Position numbers and translations under genes: made by a program
Assembly: GCF_003116095.1 (NCBI RefSeq)
Contig: NZ_LGRA01000013.1
Coordinates: 480,545-544,544, forward strand
Source: Azospirillum sp. TSO35-2
GTDB taxonomy: Bacteria; Pseudomonadota; Alphaproteobacteria; Azospirillales; Azospirillaceae
Length of the DNA stretch: 64,000 nt
Direction: 5' to 3'
Shown: one piece after another, positions 33,718 through 42,754 of the stretch
Numbering within the stretch: the stretch's first letter is position 1
Layout of the letters: each line of letters starts with the position of its first letter
The notes under the pieces: model-generated
Database searches by the model: none
Told to the model about the DNA's origin: nothing
Seen by the model: the letters and a program-made list of their open reading frames with translations, nothing else

Positions 33718-34920
33718 TCAGCCGCCCTTGCCGGGGTCCTTCACCGCGGCGACCTTGTCGAACTCGACGTTGAACAGCTCGCCGTCCTGGCGTTCGACCT
33801 TGCGGATGTAGATGTCCTGGATGATGTCGCGGGTGTCGGCGTCGATGGTCACCGGGCCGCGCGGGCTGGTCCAGCTCATGCCCTTGGCGGCGGCGACGAA
33901 GCTGTCGCCGTCGGCCTTGCCGCCGGTCTTCTTCAGCACCTCATAGACCAGATGCATGCCGTCCCAGCCGCCGACCGACATGAAGTTGGGACGCAAGCCG
34001 CCGTTCGCCTTGCGGAACGCCTCGACATAGGCCTTGTTCTCCGGCGACGGATGGGCGGCCGAGTAGTAGTGCGCGGTCACCGTGCCGATGGCGGCGTCGC
34101 CCATCGCCGGCAGGATGTCGTCGTCGGTGACGTCGCCGGTGGCGAGCAGGCGCACCCCGGCCTTGGCCAGCCCGCGTTCCGCGAACTCCTTCATGAAGGA
34201 CGATCCCTCGCCCGACGGCACGAAGGCGAAGATCGCGTCGGGGGCGGTGTCCTTGGCGCGCTGCATGAAGGGGCCGTAGTCCGGGTTCTTCAGCGGGATG
34301 CGGACGTCGCCGACCACGGTGCCGCCGGACGTGGCGAAGCGCGTCTTGAAGACGGTTTCCGCGTCGATGCCGGGGCCGTAGTCGGTCACCATCGAATACA
34401 TCTTGGTGGCGCCGTTCTTCGCCGCCCATTGGGCGATGGTCGCGGCCGACTGCGGCAAGGTGCCCGAGGTGCGCAGGATGTAGGGCGACTTGGTGGTGAT
34501 GACGGAGGAGGCCGCCGCCATGACGATCATCGGCGTCTTCGCCTGCTCCGACACCGGGGCGGCCGACAGCGCCAGCGGGGTCAGCCCGAAGCCGGCGAGG
34601 ACGGACACCTTCTCCTTCACCACCAGCTCCTGGGCCAGGCGCTTGGTCATGTCGGGCGCCACGCCGGTGTCGTCCTTGACGATCACCTCCACCTTGCGGC
34701 CGGCGACGCTGTCGCCGTTGACCTGCTGGTAGAGCTTGACCGCCGCCTCGATCTGCTTGCCGGTCGAGGCGAAGGGGCCGGACATCGGCAGGATCAGGCC
34801 GATCTTCACCGGGTCGGCGGCCAGGGCGGGCGCTCCGGCCAGGATCGTCCCGGCCACCGTTCCCAGCACGGCCGCCACCGTCAAATTCGGCGTCCAATTC
34901 CGCAGCACAGACGTCATCAT
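33718..34920 (-). CDS. Branched-chain-amino-acid-type ABC transporter, binding protein
   Basis: This 400-residue periplasmic protein has a signal peptide ending GAPALAA near residue 35 and a Peripla_BP_6 (LivK-like) fold starting DPVKIGLILPMSGPFASTGKQIEAAVKLY. This family binds amino acids but also aromatic acids, amides and urea. It is the last gene of a leftward operon headed by a Rieske oxygenase, so an aromatic or related oxygenase substrate is a likely ligand. The short gap to livF carries a 15-bp direct repeat. Confidence 0.88.
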   Translation of the reverse strand: MMTSVLRNWTPNLTVAAVLGTVAGTILAGAPALAADPVKIGLILPMSGPFASTGKQIEAAVKLYQQVNGDSVAGRKVEVIVKDDTGVAPDMTKRLAQELVVKEKVSVLAGFGLTPLALSAAPVSEQAKTPMIVMAAASSVITTKSPYILRTSGTLPQSAATIAQWAAKNGATKMYSMVTDYGPGIDAETVFKTRFATSGGTVVGDVRIPLKNPDYGPFMQRAKDTAPDAIFAFVPSGEGSSFMKEFAERGLAKAGVRLLATGDVTDDDILPAMGDAAIGTVTAHYYSAAHPSPENKAYVEAFRKANGGLRPNFMSVGGWDGMHLVYEVLKKTGGKADGDSFVAAAKGMSWTSPRGPVTIDADTRDIIQDIYIRKVERQDGELFNVEFDKVAAVKDPGKGG

Positions 34921-34938
34921 GAACCTCCCCCAGTCTTA

Positions 34939-34969
34939 TTGAATGGTGTCTCTGGCTTGAATGGTGTCT

Positions 34970-34971
<2 letters not shown>
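34939..34971. repeat. 15-bp direct repeat, period 18, at the livF/livK junction
   Basis: TTGAATGGTGTCTCT occurs at 34939-34953 and again at 34957-34971 with 3 bases between. The second copy reaches into the livF stop codon. It looks like a small local duplication in the intercistronic gap. Confidence 0.8.
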
Positions 34972-35684
<713 letters not shown>

Positions 35685-35692
<8 letters not shown>

Positions 35693-36437
35693 GACCGGCA
35701 CTCCCCAGATAGACGCGCTGGACCTCCGGATTCTCCGCGATTTCGGCCGGGGTGCCGTGGCACAGCACCTGGCCGCCGACCAGCACGGTGATGCGGTCGG
35801 CGAAGCGGAAGACGAGGTCCATGTCGTGTTCGATGAACAGGATGGCGAGGTCGCGCGGCAGGCCGGCGATCACCTCGAACAGTTCCGCGCTCTCGCGCGC
35901 CGGGACGCCGGCCGCCGGTTCGTCCAGCAGCAGCACCCGCGGCTCGCAGGCCAGCGCCAGCGCGATCTCGACCAGCCGCTGCCGGCCATAGGCCAGCTCC
36001 CGTGTCGGCCGTTCCGCGTCGGGGCCGAGGCCCAGCCGGTCGAGCAGGGCGTGCGCCTCGTCGATGGCGTCGGTGCGGCGGCTCAGCCGCGACAACCAGC
36101 TCCGCGTCAGCCCACGCCGTTCGCACACCGCCAGCGTCACCGATTCCAGCGGCGTCAGCGCCGGGAACAAGCTGTTGATCTGGAAGGTGCGCACCAGCCC
36201 GCGCCGCACCCGCTCGGCCGGGGTGGCGTGGGTGATGGTGCCGCCATGCAGGCGGATTTCGCCGCCGCTCGGCCGCAGCAGCCCGGTCAGCAGGTTGATC
36301 AGCGTCGTCTTGCCGGCGCCGTTCGGCCCGATCAGCGCGTGGCGCGCCCCCACCGGCAGGTCGAGCGACACGTTGCGCGTCGCCAGCAGCGCGCCGAAAT
36401 TGACCGACAGTCCCTCTGTGGACAAGGCGGGGGTCAT
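35685..36437 (-). CDS. Liv-type ABC transporter ATPase (LivG-like)
   Basis: This 250-residue ATPase has Walker A IGPNGAGKTT, Q-loop RTFQINSLFPALTP and Walker B VLLLDEPAAGVPARESAEL, followed by FIEHDMDLVFRFADRI, which is typical of LivG. The signature region reads ELAYGRQRLVEIALAL, with YGRQR in place of LSGGQ, a common variant in this subfamily. It overlaps livM (ATGA) and livF. Confidence 0.9.
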
Positions 36438-37486
36438 CGCGTGCCTCCCTTGCGGAAGCGGGAGCCCAGCTTGCCGGCGACCGTGGCGATCCCGCCGATG
36501 ATGCCGCCGCGGGCGAACAGCACCACCAGCACCAGCATCAGGCCCAGCCAGAAGAACCAGTATTCCGGGTTGGCCGCCGCCAATTGGTCGCGGACGATCA
36601 TGAAGACCGCCGCCCCGATGAAGGCACCGTAGAGATGCCCGGCCCCGCCGAGGATCAGCATGATCAGCACCTCGGCGGAGCGCTGGAAGCCCAGCACCTC
36701 GACCGACACGAACTCGGTGGTCTGGGTCAGCAGGGCCCCGGCCACCCCGGCCAGGGCGGCGGACACGGTGTAGATCAGCGCGCTGTGCCGGCGCAGCGGC
36801 GCGCCGATGGCCGCCATCCGCCGGCCGTTCTCGCGCATGCCCTGCAACGCCAGCCCGAAGGGGGAGGACACCAGCCGGCGGGCCAGCAGGAAGCCGGCGA
36901 AGGCCACGGCGAGGCTGTAGCCGAAGGCGGTCCGCCCCCACATGTCCATGGAAAACAGCCCGAGCAGCGGGTCGACGGCGATGCCCTGCAGGCCGTCGTC
37001 GCCGCCGGTGACGGCGTAGCCCTTCACCGCCGCCTCGTGCAGCACCAGCGAAACGCCGAGCGTCACCATCAGCAGCGCGATGCCGCGCACCCGGACGATG
37101 ATGAAGCTGAGGGCGAAGCCGAGCAGCCCGGCCAGCGCGCCGGACAGCAGCAGCCCGCTGACCGGCTCGCCCCAGCCGTGGCGGGCCAGCAGCCCGGCGG
37201 CGTAGGCGCCGACGCCGAAGAAGGCGGCATGGCCGAGCGAGACGATGCCGCCATAGCCGAGCAGCAGGTCGAGCGACAGGGCGAACAGCCCGGCGATCAG
37301 CACCTGCGAGGCCAGCACCAGATCGTCGGGCACGATCAGCGGGCAGCTCGCCGCCGCCAGCCAGAACAGGATCTCGTGCCAGCGCCAGCGGCTGCGCCGT
37401 TCCAGTTGGGTGACCGGGCGGCTGCGGGGAGCGGCGCCAGACTCCTGGGGGGACGCCTGGGGCGACGCCACGGGAAGCGACACCAT
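36434..37486 (-). CDS. Liv-type ABC transporter permease (LivM-like)
   Basis: This 350-residue inner-membrane permease has a Pro/Arg-rich N-terminal tail of about 35 residues and then about ten hydrophobic segments. The LivM blocks GYGGIVSLGHAAFFGVGAYAAGLL and LRRHSALIYTVSAALAGVAGALLTQ are present, as is the EAA-like VLIMLILGGAGHLYGAFIGAAVF. Three bases separate it from livH. Confidence 0.9.
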   Translation of the reverse strand: MVSLPVASPQASPQESGAAPRSRPVTQLERRSRWRWHEILFWLAAASCPLIVPDDLVLASQVLIAGLFALSLDLLLGYGGIVSLGHAAFFGVGAYAAGLLARHGWGEPVSGLLLSGALAGLLGFALSFIIVRVRGIALLMVTLGVSLVLHEAAVKGYAVTGGDDGLQGIAVDPLLGLFSMDMWGRTAFGYSLAVAFAGFLLARRLVSSPFGLALQGMRENGRRMAAIGAPLRRHSALIYTVSAALAGVAGALLTQTTEFVSVEVLGFQRSAEVLIMLILGGAGHLYGAFIGAAVFMIVRDQLAAANPEYWFFWLGLMLVLVVLFARGGIIGGIATVAGKLGSRFRKGGTR

Positions 37487-37489
37487 CGG

Positions 37490-38353
37490 CTACCTCCGTC
37501 CGAACAGGCCGGCGGGGCGCCACAGCAGCAGCGACACCATGACGGCGTAGATGATGAAGGCGCCGACCTCCGGCACGTAATACTTGCCACCGACATCGAA
37601 GACGCCGAGCAGCAGCGCGGCGATCAGCGACCCCTTGATCGAGCCGAGGCCGCCGACGGCGACGACGATCAGGAAATAGACCATGAACTTGACCGGGAAT
37701 CCGGGGTCGAGCCCGATCAGGTTGATGCCGACCGCGCCGCCCAGGCCGGCCAGCCCGCTGCCGGCCATGAAGGTCAGGCTGAACACCCGGTTGACGTTGA
37801 TGCCGCAACCCTGGGCCATGCGCGGGTTGTCGACGGCGGCGCGGATCATCGCGCCGAACCGGGTGCGCTCGATCCCCAGCACCAGGGCGGCGGTGACGGC
37901 GATGCCGACCAGGATCATGAACAGCCGGTAGACGCCGATGTCGATGCCGGCCACCGTCCACTGGCCGGTCAGATAGTCGGGCATCCGCACCGGCTGCTGG
38001 CCCGGCCCCCAGACATAGGTCGCCCCCGCCACCGCCATGAAGACGAGGCCGATGGTCAGCAGCACCTGGTCCAGCTCGCCCGCCCGGTAGAGCCGGCGGT
38101 ACAGCACCCGCTCCAGCACGACGCTGACCGCCGCGACCGCGACGAAGGCGATCGGCAGCGTCAGCAGGAAGGGCACCCCCGCCTTGTTCATCAGCGTCGT
38201 CGCGACATAGCCGCCCAGCATGGCGAAGGCGCCGTGCGCCAGGTTGGCGAAGCCCATCAGCCCCATCGTCACCGACAGGCCGACCGAGATCACGAACAGC
38301 AGCATCCCATAGGCAAGGCCGTTGAACAGCACGTTGCCCAGACTGACCATCAT
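37490..38353 (-). CDS. Liv-type ABC transporter permease (LivH-like)
   Basis: This 287-residue permease shows the LivH pattern: GLSVTMGLMGFANLAHGAFAMLGGYVATTLM near the N-terminus, RFGAMIRAAVDNPRMAQGCGINVNRVFSLTFMAGSGLAGLGGA in the middle, and GLGSIKGSLIAALLLGVFDVGGKYYVPEVGAFIIYAVMVSLLLWRPAGLFG at the end. It is the first transporter gene, 88 bases after the oxygenase-reductase gene and on the same strand. Confidence 0.9.
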   Translation of the reverse strand: MMVSLGNVLFNGLAYGMLLFVISVGLSVTMGLMGFANLAHGAFAMLGGYVATTLMNKAGVPFLLTLPIAFVAVAAVSVVLERVLYRRLYRAGELDQVLLTIGLVFMAVAGATYVWGPGQQPVRMPDYLTGQWTVAGIDIGVYRLFMILVGIAVTAALVLGIERTRFGAMIRAAVDNPRMAQGCGINVNRVFSLTFMAGSGLAGLGGAVGINLIGLDPGFPVKFMVYFLIVVAVGGLGSIKGSLIAALLLGVFDVGGKYYVPEVGAFIIYAVMVSLLLWRPAGLFGRR

Positions 38354-38441
38354 GGTCGTCCCCTCCCCAATTCTTACGTCAACCGGCGCCGCCCCCGTTC
38401 CGGGATTCGGTCAGGCGCCGGCCATCACACTCTGCCGCGGG

Positions 38442-39416
38442 TCAGGCGTTGCGGTCGGCGGTGTCGATGGTGATGCCGCCCTGCACCGCGCGCGACACGC
38501 AGGTGCACATCCGCTTGCCCTCGTCCTTCTGGCGGTCGCTGAAGAAGACGTCGCGGTGGTCCAGCGCGCCGTCGACCTCCAGCACCTCCACGGTGCACAG
38601 CCCGCACTCGCCGCGCCGGCAGTCGGAGATCATCGCCACGCCGGCCGCCTCCAGCGCGTCCAGCATGGTCTGGTTCTGCGGCACCTGGACCTCCATCCCC
38701 AGCCGCGGGATGCGGACGGTGAAGGGCTCCGCCGCGAAGCGCCCGGTGTTGCCGAAGGTTTCGAAGCGCAGGTTGGCGGCGGGCCGGCCGCTGTCGCGCC
38801 ACAGGCGGCGGACGGCGTCGAGCAGGCCGATCGGGCCGCAGACATACAACTCGCCATCGGGCGCCAGCGCCGCCACGGCGCCCGGCAGGTCGGGCCGCTG
38901 CCCGTCCTCCTCGACGGCGATCTCCAGCCGGTCGCCGATCCGCGCGCGCAATTCGTCGGCGAAGGCGAGATCGCCGCGCGAGCGGCAGCCGTAGAGCAGG
39001 CGGAACTCCGCCCCCTTGTCGGCCAGTGCCAAGGCCATGCTGTAGATCGGCGTGATGCCGATGCCGCCGGCGACCAGCAGATACTGCGGCCGGCCATGGG
39101 CCAGCGGGAACAGATTGCGCGGCGGCGTGATCGACAGCCGCGCGCCGGGGGCCAGCGACCACAGATAGGCCGACCCGCCGCGGCTCTGCGGCATGCGCTT
39201 GACCGCGATCCGGTAGACGGAGTCGCGGCAGGGGCCGACGACGGAGTAGGAGCGGGTGTCCGGCCGGTCGCCAATCCGGACCGCCACGCCGATGTGGCTG
39301 CCCGGCGGCGGCGGTTCGAACCAGCCCGCAGGTTCAATGTCGAACAGACGGATGTCGTCGGCGATGTCGGTCACCGACCGCAGCCGGGCGTCACGCCAAT
39401 CGGACTCAACAGGCAT
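38442..39416 (-). CDS. Oxygenase reductase, VanB/phthalate dioxygenase reductase type
   Basis: This 324-residue flavin-iron-sulfur protein has an N-terminal FMN-binding barrel (RSYSVVGPC, about residue 54), an NAD-binding domain (LLVAGGIGITPIYSMALAL, LYVCGPIGLLDAV) and a C-terminal plant-type [2Fe-2S] domain (CRRGECGLCTVEVL ... MCTC). It moves electrons from NADH to a Rieske oxygenase, which is encoded two genes upstream. The GntR gene lies between the two enzyme genes. VanB is the closest functional class. Confidence 0.88.
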   Translation of the reverse strand: MPVESDWRDARLRSVTDIADDIRLFDIEPAGWFEPPPPGSHIGVAVRIGDRPDTRSYSVVGPCRDSVYRIAVKRMPQSRGGSAYLWSLAPGARLSITPPRNLFPLAHGRPQYLLVAGGIGITPIYSMALALADKGAEFRLLYGCRSRGDLAFADELRARIGDRLEIAVEEDGQRPDLPGAVAALAPDGELYVCGPIGLLDAVRRLWRDSGRPAANLRFETFGNTGRFAAEPFTVRIPRLGMEVQVPQNQTMLDALEAAGVAMISDCRRGECGLCTVEVLEVDGALDHRDVFFSDRQKDEGKRMCTCVSRAVQGGITIDTADRNA

Positions 39417-39456
39417 ATCGGCTCTCCACGCGACAGGCGGATGATGAAACGGGGGA

Positions 39457-40218
39457 TCAGGCGCGCTCGCGCTGGCGGATCAGCGAGGCGCCGGGGATGC
39501 GGTCGCGCTGCTGCTGGTTCGACAGGGCGACCTGCAGGTTGCGCTGGGCGATGCGGGAATGCTCGCGCGCCAGCGCCTCCGCCCGGCCGCCCTCGCCATG
39601 CTCGATCGCCTCCAGGATGGAGCGGTGATGCTCCTGCGCGATCGACAGGATCTCGCGCGATTCCGGCAGCTCCGACTGGACGAAGACGAAGGCGTTGGGC
39701 GAGGCGAAGGGCAAATGCAGGATGCGTTCGATCGAGCGCTTGAGCACCGCGCTCGCCGCCAGTTCCACCAGCAGGCTGTGGAAGCGGTCGTTGAGCCGGA
39801 TGTAGTCGGAGAAGTCATCCATGCTCAGCTCGCGCCGGCGGATCAGCGCGTCCAGATTGCCGACGCAGTCGCGGATCTCCGCCAGTTCGGCGCGGTCCGG
39901 CCGGCGTTCGGCGGCGCGGCGGGCGGCCATGCCCTCCATCGTGCCGCGCAGCTCGATGGAATCGGCGATGTCTTGGTCGCTGAACTCCCGCACCACGAAG
40001 CCGCCGGTGGCGAGACAATCCACCAGCCCTTCCTCCTCCAGGCGGACCAGCGCCATCCGGATCGGGGTGCGCGACACGCCGAGCCGGTCGACGATGCTCA
40101 GCTCCGCGACGCGTTCGCCCGGCGGCAGTTCGCCGTTCAGCACCATCTCGCGCAGCTTCAGCAGCGCCTTGACCGTCTGGGCGTTGCGCGGCTTGTCGTC
40201 CGCGACGGCGGCGCTCAT
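39457..40218 (-). CDS. GntR-family regulator (VanR-like) inside the oxygenase operon
   Basis: This 253-residue regulator has a winged-helix domain (residues 15-85, ELSIVDRLGVSRTPIRMALVRLEEEGLV) and an FCD domain (about 95-235). It overlaps the Rieske gene by four bases and lies between it and the reductase gene. VanR proteins of this family repress vanAB until vanillate or a product is bound. The TTGT-N2-ACAA palindromes at the operon promoter fit this class, so it most likely autoregulates the entire oxygenase-transport operon. Confidence 0.85.
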   Translation of the reverse strand: MSAAVADDKPRNAQTVKALLKLREMVLNGELPPGERVAELSIVDRLGVSRTPIRMALVRLEEEGLVDCLATGGFVVREFSDQDIADSIELRGTMEGMAARRAAERRPDRAELAEIRDCVGNLDALIRRRELSMDDFSDYIRLNDRFHSLLVELAASAVLKRSIERILHLPFASPNAFVFVQSELPESREILSIAQEHHRSILEAIEHGEGGRAEALAREHSRIAQRNLQVALSNQQQRDRIPGASLIRQRERA

Positions 40219-41315
40219 TCCGCCGCCATGCGGGGCTTGGGCTGGGGCTGGGGCTGGGGCGCGCCGCTCTCCGCCGCAATCATCCCGTCGACCAGCCGGC
40301 GCGCCCACAGGGCGCCCGCGTCGATGTTGAGGTTGTAGAAGGGCTGGCGCCGGTTGCGCTCGATCGCCGCCTGCTGAGCCTCCAGCACGGCGTGGTCCTG
40401 GTCGTAGACGCCGCGGCCGTTGTTGACGTGGGCGAGGTTGAGCTGCCTGGTCAGCTCCGCGTCGTCGGTCCGGTAGGTGCGGACGAAGTTCCAGAAATAA
40501 TGGCAGCTCGTCTCGCTTTCCGGCGTGATCGCGGCGAGGAAGCAGCCGTTGACCCCCTGCGAGCGGTCGCCGGCGCGGGCCCCGGTCCCGGTCAGCGCCA
40601 CGCCGACGTCGCCGACCACCGTCGACGGCGCCTGGAACAGGATGATCTGCCAGCGGTCGACCCGGCCGCTGCGGCCGGTGGACGCCAGTTGCCGGGCCCA
40701 GAAGGGCGGCGGCTCGATGTCCTCCATCCAGCGCTCCACCGTCGCGGTGCGGTCGGTGTGGGTGACCTCGAACGGGGTGCGGGTGATGGCGTCGTCGCCG
40801 ATGCTGCCGGCGTGGACGTAGGTTTCGTGGGTCAAATCCATCAGATTGTCGGTGACCAGCCGGTAGTCGCATTTCAGGCTGTAGAAAGTGCCGCCCTCGC
40901 CGACCCAGTCGGTGCCGTCGTTCCAGTGGAAGTCGGGAATCCGGTCGGGATCGGCCAGCGCCGGGTCGCCCATCCAGGCCCAGACCAGCCGGTGCCGCTC
41001 GACCACCGGGAAGCTCCGCACGCAGGCCGACGGGTTGATGGTTTCCTGCGCCGGCATGTGGGTGCAGCGCCCGCCGGCGTCGAACACCAGCCCGTGATAG
41101 CCGCAGACGACCTGATCGCCGTCCAGCCGGCCGAGCGACAACGGCAGCAGCCGGTGCCAGCAGGCATCCTCCAGCGCCGCGACCTCGCCGGTGGTGCGGC
41201 GGTACAGCACGATGTCCTTGCCGCAGATCGTCCGCGGCGTCAGCGCGTGCTCGATCTCGTGGCCCCAGGCGGCGGCGTACCAGGAATTCATGGGAAATGG
41301 CTTGGCGTCCGACAC
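40215..41315 (-). CDS. Rieske non-haem iron oxygenase, vanillate O-demethylase (VanA) type
   Basis: This 366-residue oxygenase has the Rieske ligands C52, H54, C71 and H74 (CWH and CGYH) and the mononuclear iron ligands H163 and H168 within DNLMDLTHETYVH, where D160 bridges the two centres. The latter block is characteristic of VanA-type O-demethylases. The start is a GTG with GGGAGGAG 6 bases upstream; the longer ATG reading has no such site. A run of Gln-Pro repeats closes the C-terminus. The product would be a demethylated or hydroxylated aromatic acid. The substrate is not fixed. Confidence 0.88.
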   Translation of the reverse strand: MSDAKPFPMNSWYAAAWGHEIEHALTPRTICGKDIVLYRRTTGEVAALEDACWHRLLPLSLGRLDGDQVVCGYHGLVFDAGGRCTHMPAQETINPSACVRSFPVVERHRLVWAWMGDPALADPDRIPDFHWNDGTDWVGEGGTFYSLKCDYRLVTDNLMDLTHETYVHAGSIGDDAITRTPFEVTHTDRTATVERWMEDIEPPPFWARQLASTGRSGRVDRWQIILFQAPSTVVGDVGVALTGTGARAGDRSQGVNGCFLAAITPESETSCHYFWNFVRTYRTDDAELTRQLNLAHVNNGRGVYDQDHAVLEAQQAAIERNRRQPFYNLNIDAGALWARRLVDGMIAAESGAPQPQPQPKPRMAAE

Positions 41316-41368
41316 CGGCTCCTCCCTCTTCAGCGGTTCTGGCCATGCGGTGGCTCGCTTCGGGTTGG

Positions 41369-41415
41369 AGTATAGTGTCGCCGATTGTTGTATACAACGA
41401 ATCATTTGTGGACAA
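41369..41415 (-). promoter_or_regulatory. Promoter of the oxygenase-Liv operon with two GntR operators
   Basis: On the minus strand TTGTAT (41397-41392), 17 bases and TATACT (41374-41369) make a sigma-70 promoter. The 12-bp perfect palindrome GTTGTATACAAC (41387-41398) overlaps the -35. A second TTGT-GG-ACAA site is at 41406-41415, 18 bp upstream. FadR-subfamily GntR proteins bind such palindromes, and a GntR gene is in the operon. Confidence 0.7.
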
Positions 41416-41483
41416 AATTGTTATGGATATTCGGCGGGATTGTGCGGTATCCGACCGCTCCCGTCGTCTCGCTCCCTCGATTT

Positions 41484-41493
41484 TTGTATCCAA
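41484..41493. promoter_or_regulatory. Third TTGT-N2-ACAA-like site
   Basis: TTGTATCCAA differs by one base from the palindrome core at 41388-41397. It lies 96 bp further upstream, in the gap before the end of the secreted-protein gene. It could be an auxiliary operator allowing looping. Confidence 0.4.
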
Positions 41494-41527
41494 TACCGGT
41501 TTTTGGGCGACGGCGGCCGGCCGCAGG

Positions 41528-42673
41528 CTACTCGATCGTCACCGGCAGGCGGACGAGATCGCGGTTCCAGGTGATCTTGCACTTATCCAGGTTCAGCCGC
41601 GTCATGTAGACGTAGGCGGTCTTGCCGACATCCTCGAAATTCGCGCTTTGGCTGGCCGGGTCGAGCAGGGCGGGGTAGTCGAAGGCCGCGGCGTCGCCGC
41701 AGCCGTAGCGGAACAGCAGCGGCGCCGCCCACAGCAACTGCGGCTTCGACCACGTCACCAGATCGGGCGAGGTCGTCGTCCACATCCCGGTGCCGCCGTC
41801 CCGGCTCATCGCCACCGTCGCGATGTACAGTCCGCTCGACCGGTGGCGGACGACGCTGCGCACCGTTCCCTGCAGGACGTCCGGCGCCACCGGCGCGCAG
41901 GTGTGGCGGTCCGGCGCGCCGCCGGCCTGGGCGTCGCGGACGAAGCGGACCGAGAAGTCCTTGCCGTCCCACGCCCGCCACGCCTGCGGGTCGGCGAGGG
42001 TGTCGGTGCGCAGCAGGCAGGCGCCGCGCTTTTGCGCCGCCAACCCTTCGGCCCAGACGAAGGCGTACCAATGGCCGTCGCGCCGGACGATGTTCGATGG
42101 GGCGAAATAGCCGGTGCGTCGTCCGATGTCGCCGCCATAGGGGTAGGGCAGGGTGGCGACCGTGTGGTTGGGCGGCGGCGCGCCGAGGTGGAAGCTGGCG
42201 CCGCCGTCGGTCGACACCGCCGCGGTGATGCTGTTGCGCCAGCAGCGCATGTATTGTCCGGACGGGCAGAGCGCCCGCCGCTGGTCGCCGTGGAACTCGT
42301 TGCTGACCAGGGCGTACACCGTCGTGCCGTCGAGCGTGTAGAAGGACGAAATCCAGCTGCGGTCGTCGAACAGGCCGGGTTCGTCCTGGCCATGCCCCTG
42401 GAAGATGACGGCGCAGTTCGGCCGGACGGCGTCGAGCGTCCGCCCGGTGAGGGCGCGCGCCGTCGCATGCGACGCGACCAGATGGACGGTGCCGGTGGCG
42501 TCGCGGAAGGCGCGCGCCGGGGTGTCGGGAGAATCGGTCCGGTCGCAGGCGTCCCGCTGCCACGAGGTCACCGCTTCCGGCTCCCCCGCCGTCCGGACGG
42601 TCAGCGCGGACGCCGGCACCGCCGCCATCGCCAGCGACAGGGTCAGCGCAAGCGCAAGGATCGGGCGTGGCAT
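41528..42673 (-). CDS. Secreted protein of unknown function, possible beta-propeller
   Basis: This 381-residue protein has a clear signal peptide (residues 1-23, ending VPASA). The mature part is rich in Trp, Tyr, Asp and repeated short beta-type blocks such as SWISSFYTLDGTTVYALVSNEF, AAVSTDGGASFHL and VAMSRDGGTGMWTTTSPDLVTWSK. The SxDGG and DLVTWS motifs recall the Asp-boxes and blades of sialidase- and GH43-like propellers, but no catalytic set could be recognised. It has several cysteine pairs, consistent with periplasmic disulfides. It lies 81 bp downstream of a pyruvyltransferase-family gene on the same strand, so a surface-glycan role is possible. Confidence 0.6.
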   Translation of the reverse strand: MPRPILALALTLSLAMAAVPASALTVRTAGEPEAVTSWQRDACDRTDSPDTPARAFRDATGTVHLVASHATARALTGRTLDAVRPNCAVIFQGHGQDEPGLFDDRSWISSFYTLDGTTVYALVSNEFHGDQRRALCPSGQYMRCWRNSITAAVSTDGGASFHLGAPPPNHTVATLPYPYGGDIGRRTGYFAPSNIVRRDGHWYAFVWAEGLAAQKRGACLLRTDTLADPQAWRAWDGKDFSVRFVRDAQAGGAPDRHTCAPVAPDVLQGTVRSVVRHRSSGLYIATVAMSRDGGTGMWTTTSPDLVTWSKPQLLWAAPLLFRYGCGDAAAFDYPALLDPASQSANFEDVGKTAYVYMTRLNLDKCKITWNRDLVRLPVTIE

Positions 42674-42754
42674 GTCACATCTCCGCACAACGGGCGCTGC
42701 GGTTGGGAAAGCGGCGGCCCGCCGGCGGCTGTCGTCCACCGGCGGGCCCCGGCG

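Noticed and set aside
40215-40260. Short Gln-Pro repeat at the Rieske C-terminus as a possible frameshift artefact
   Set aside because: The repeat is in frame, ends with a stop that overlaps the next start by ATGA, and the catalytic core is complete.
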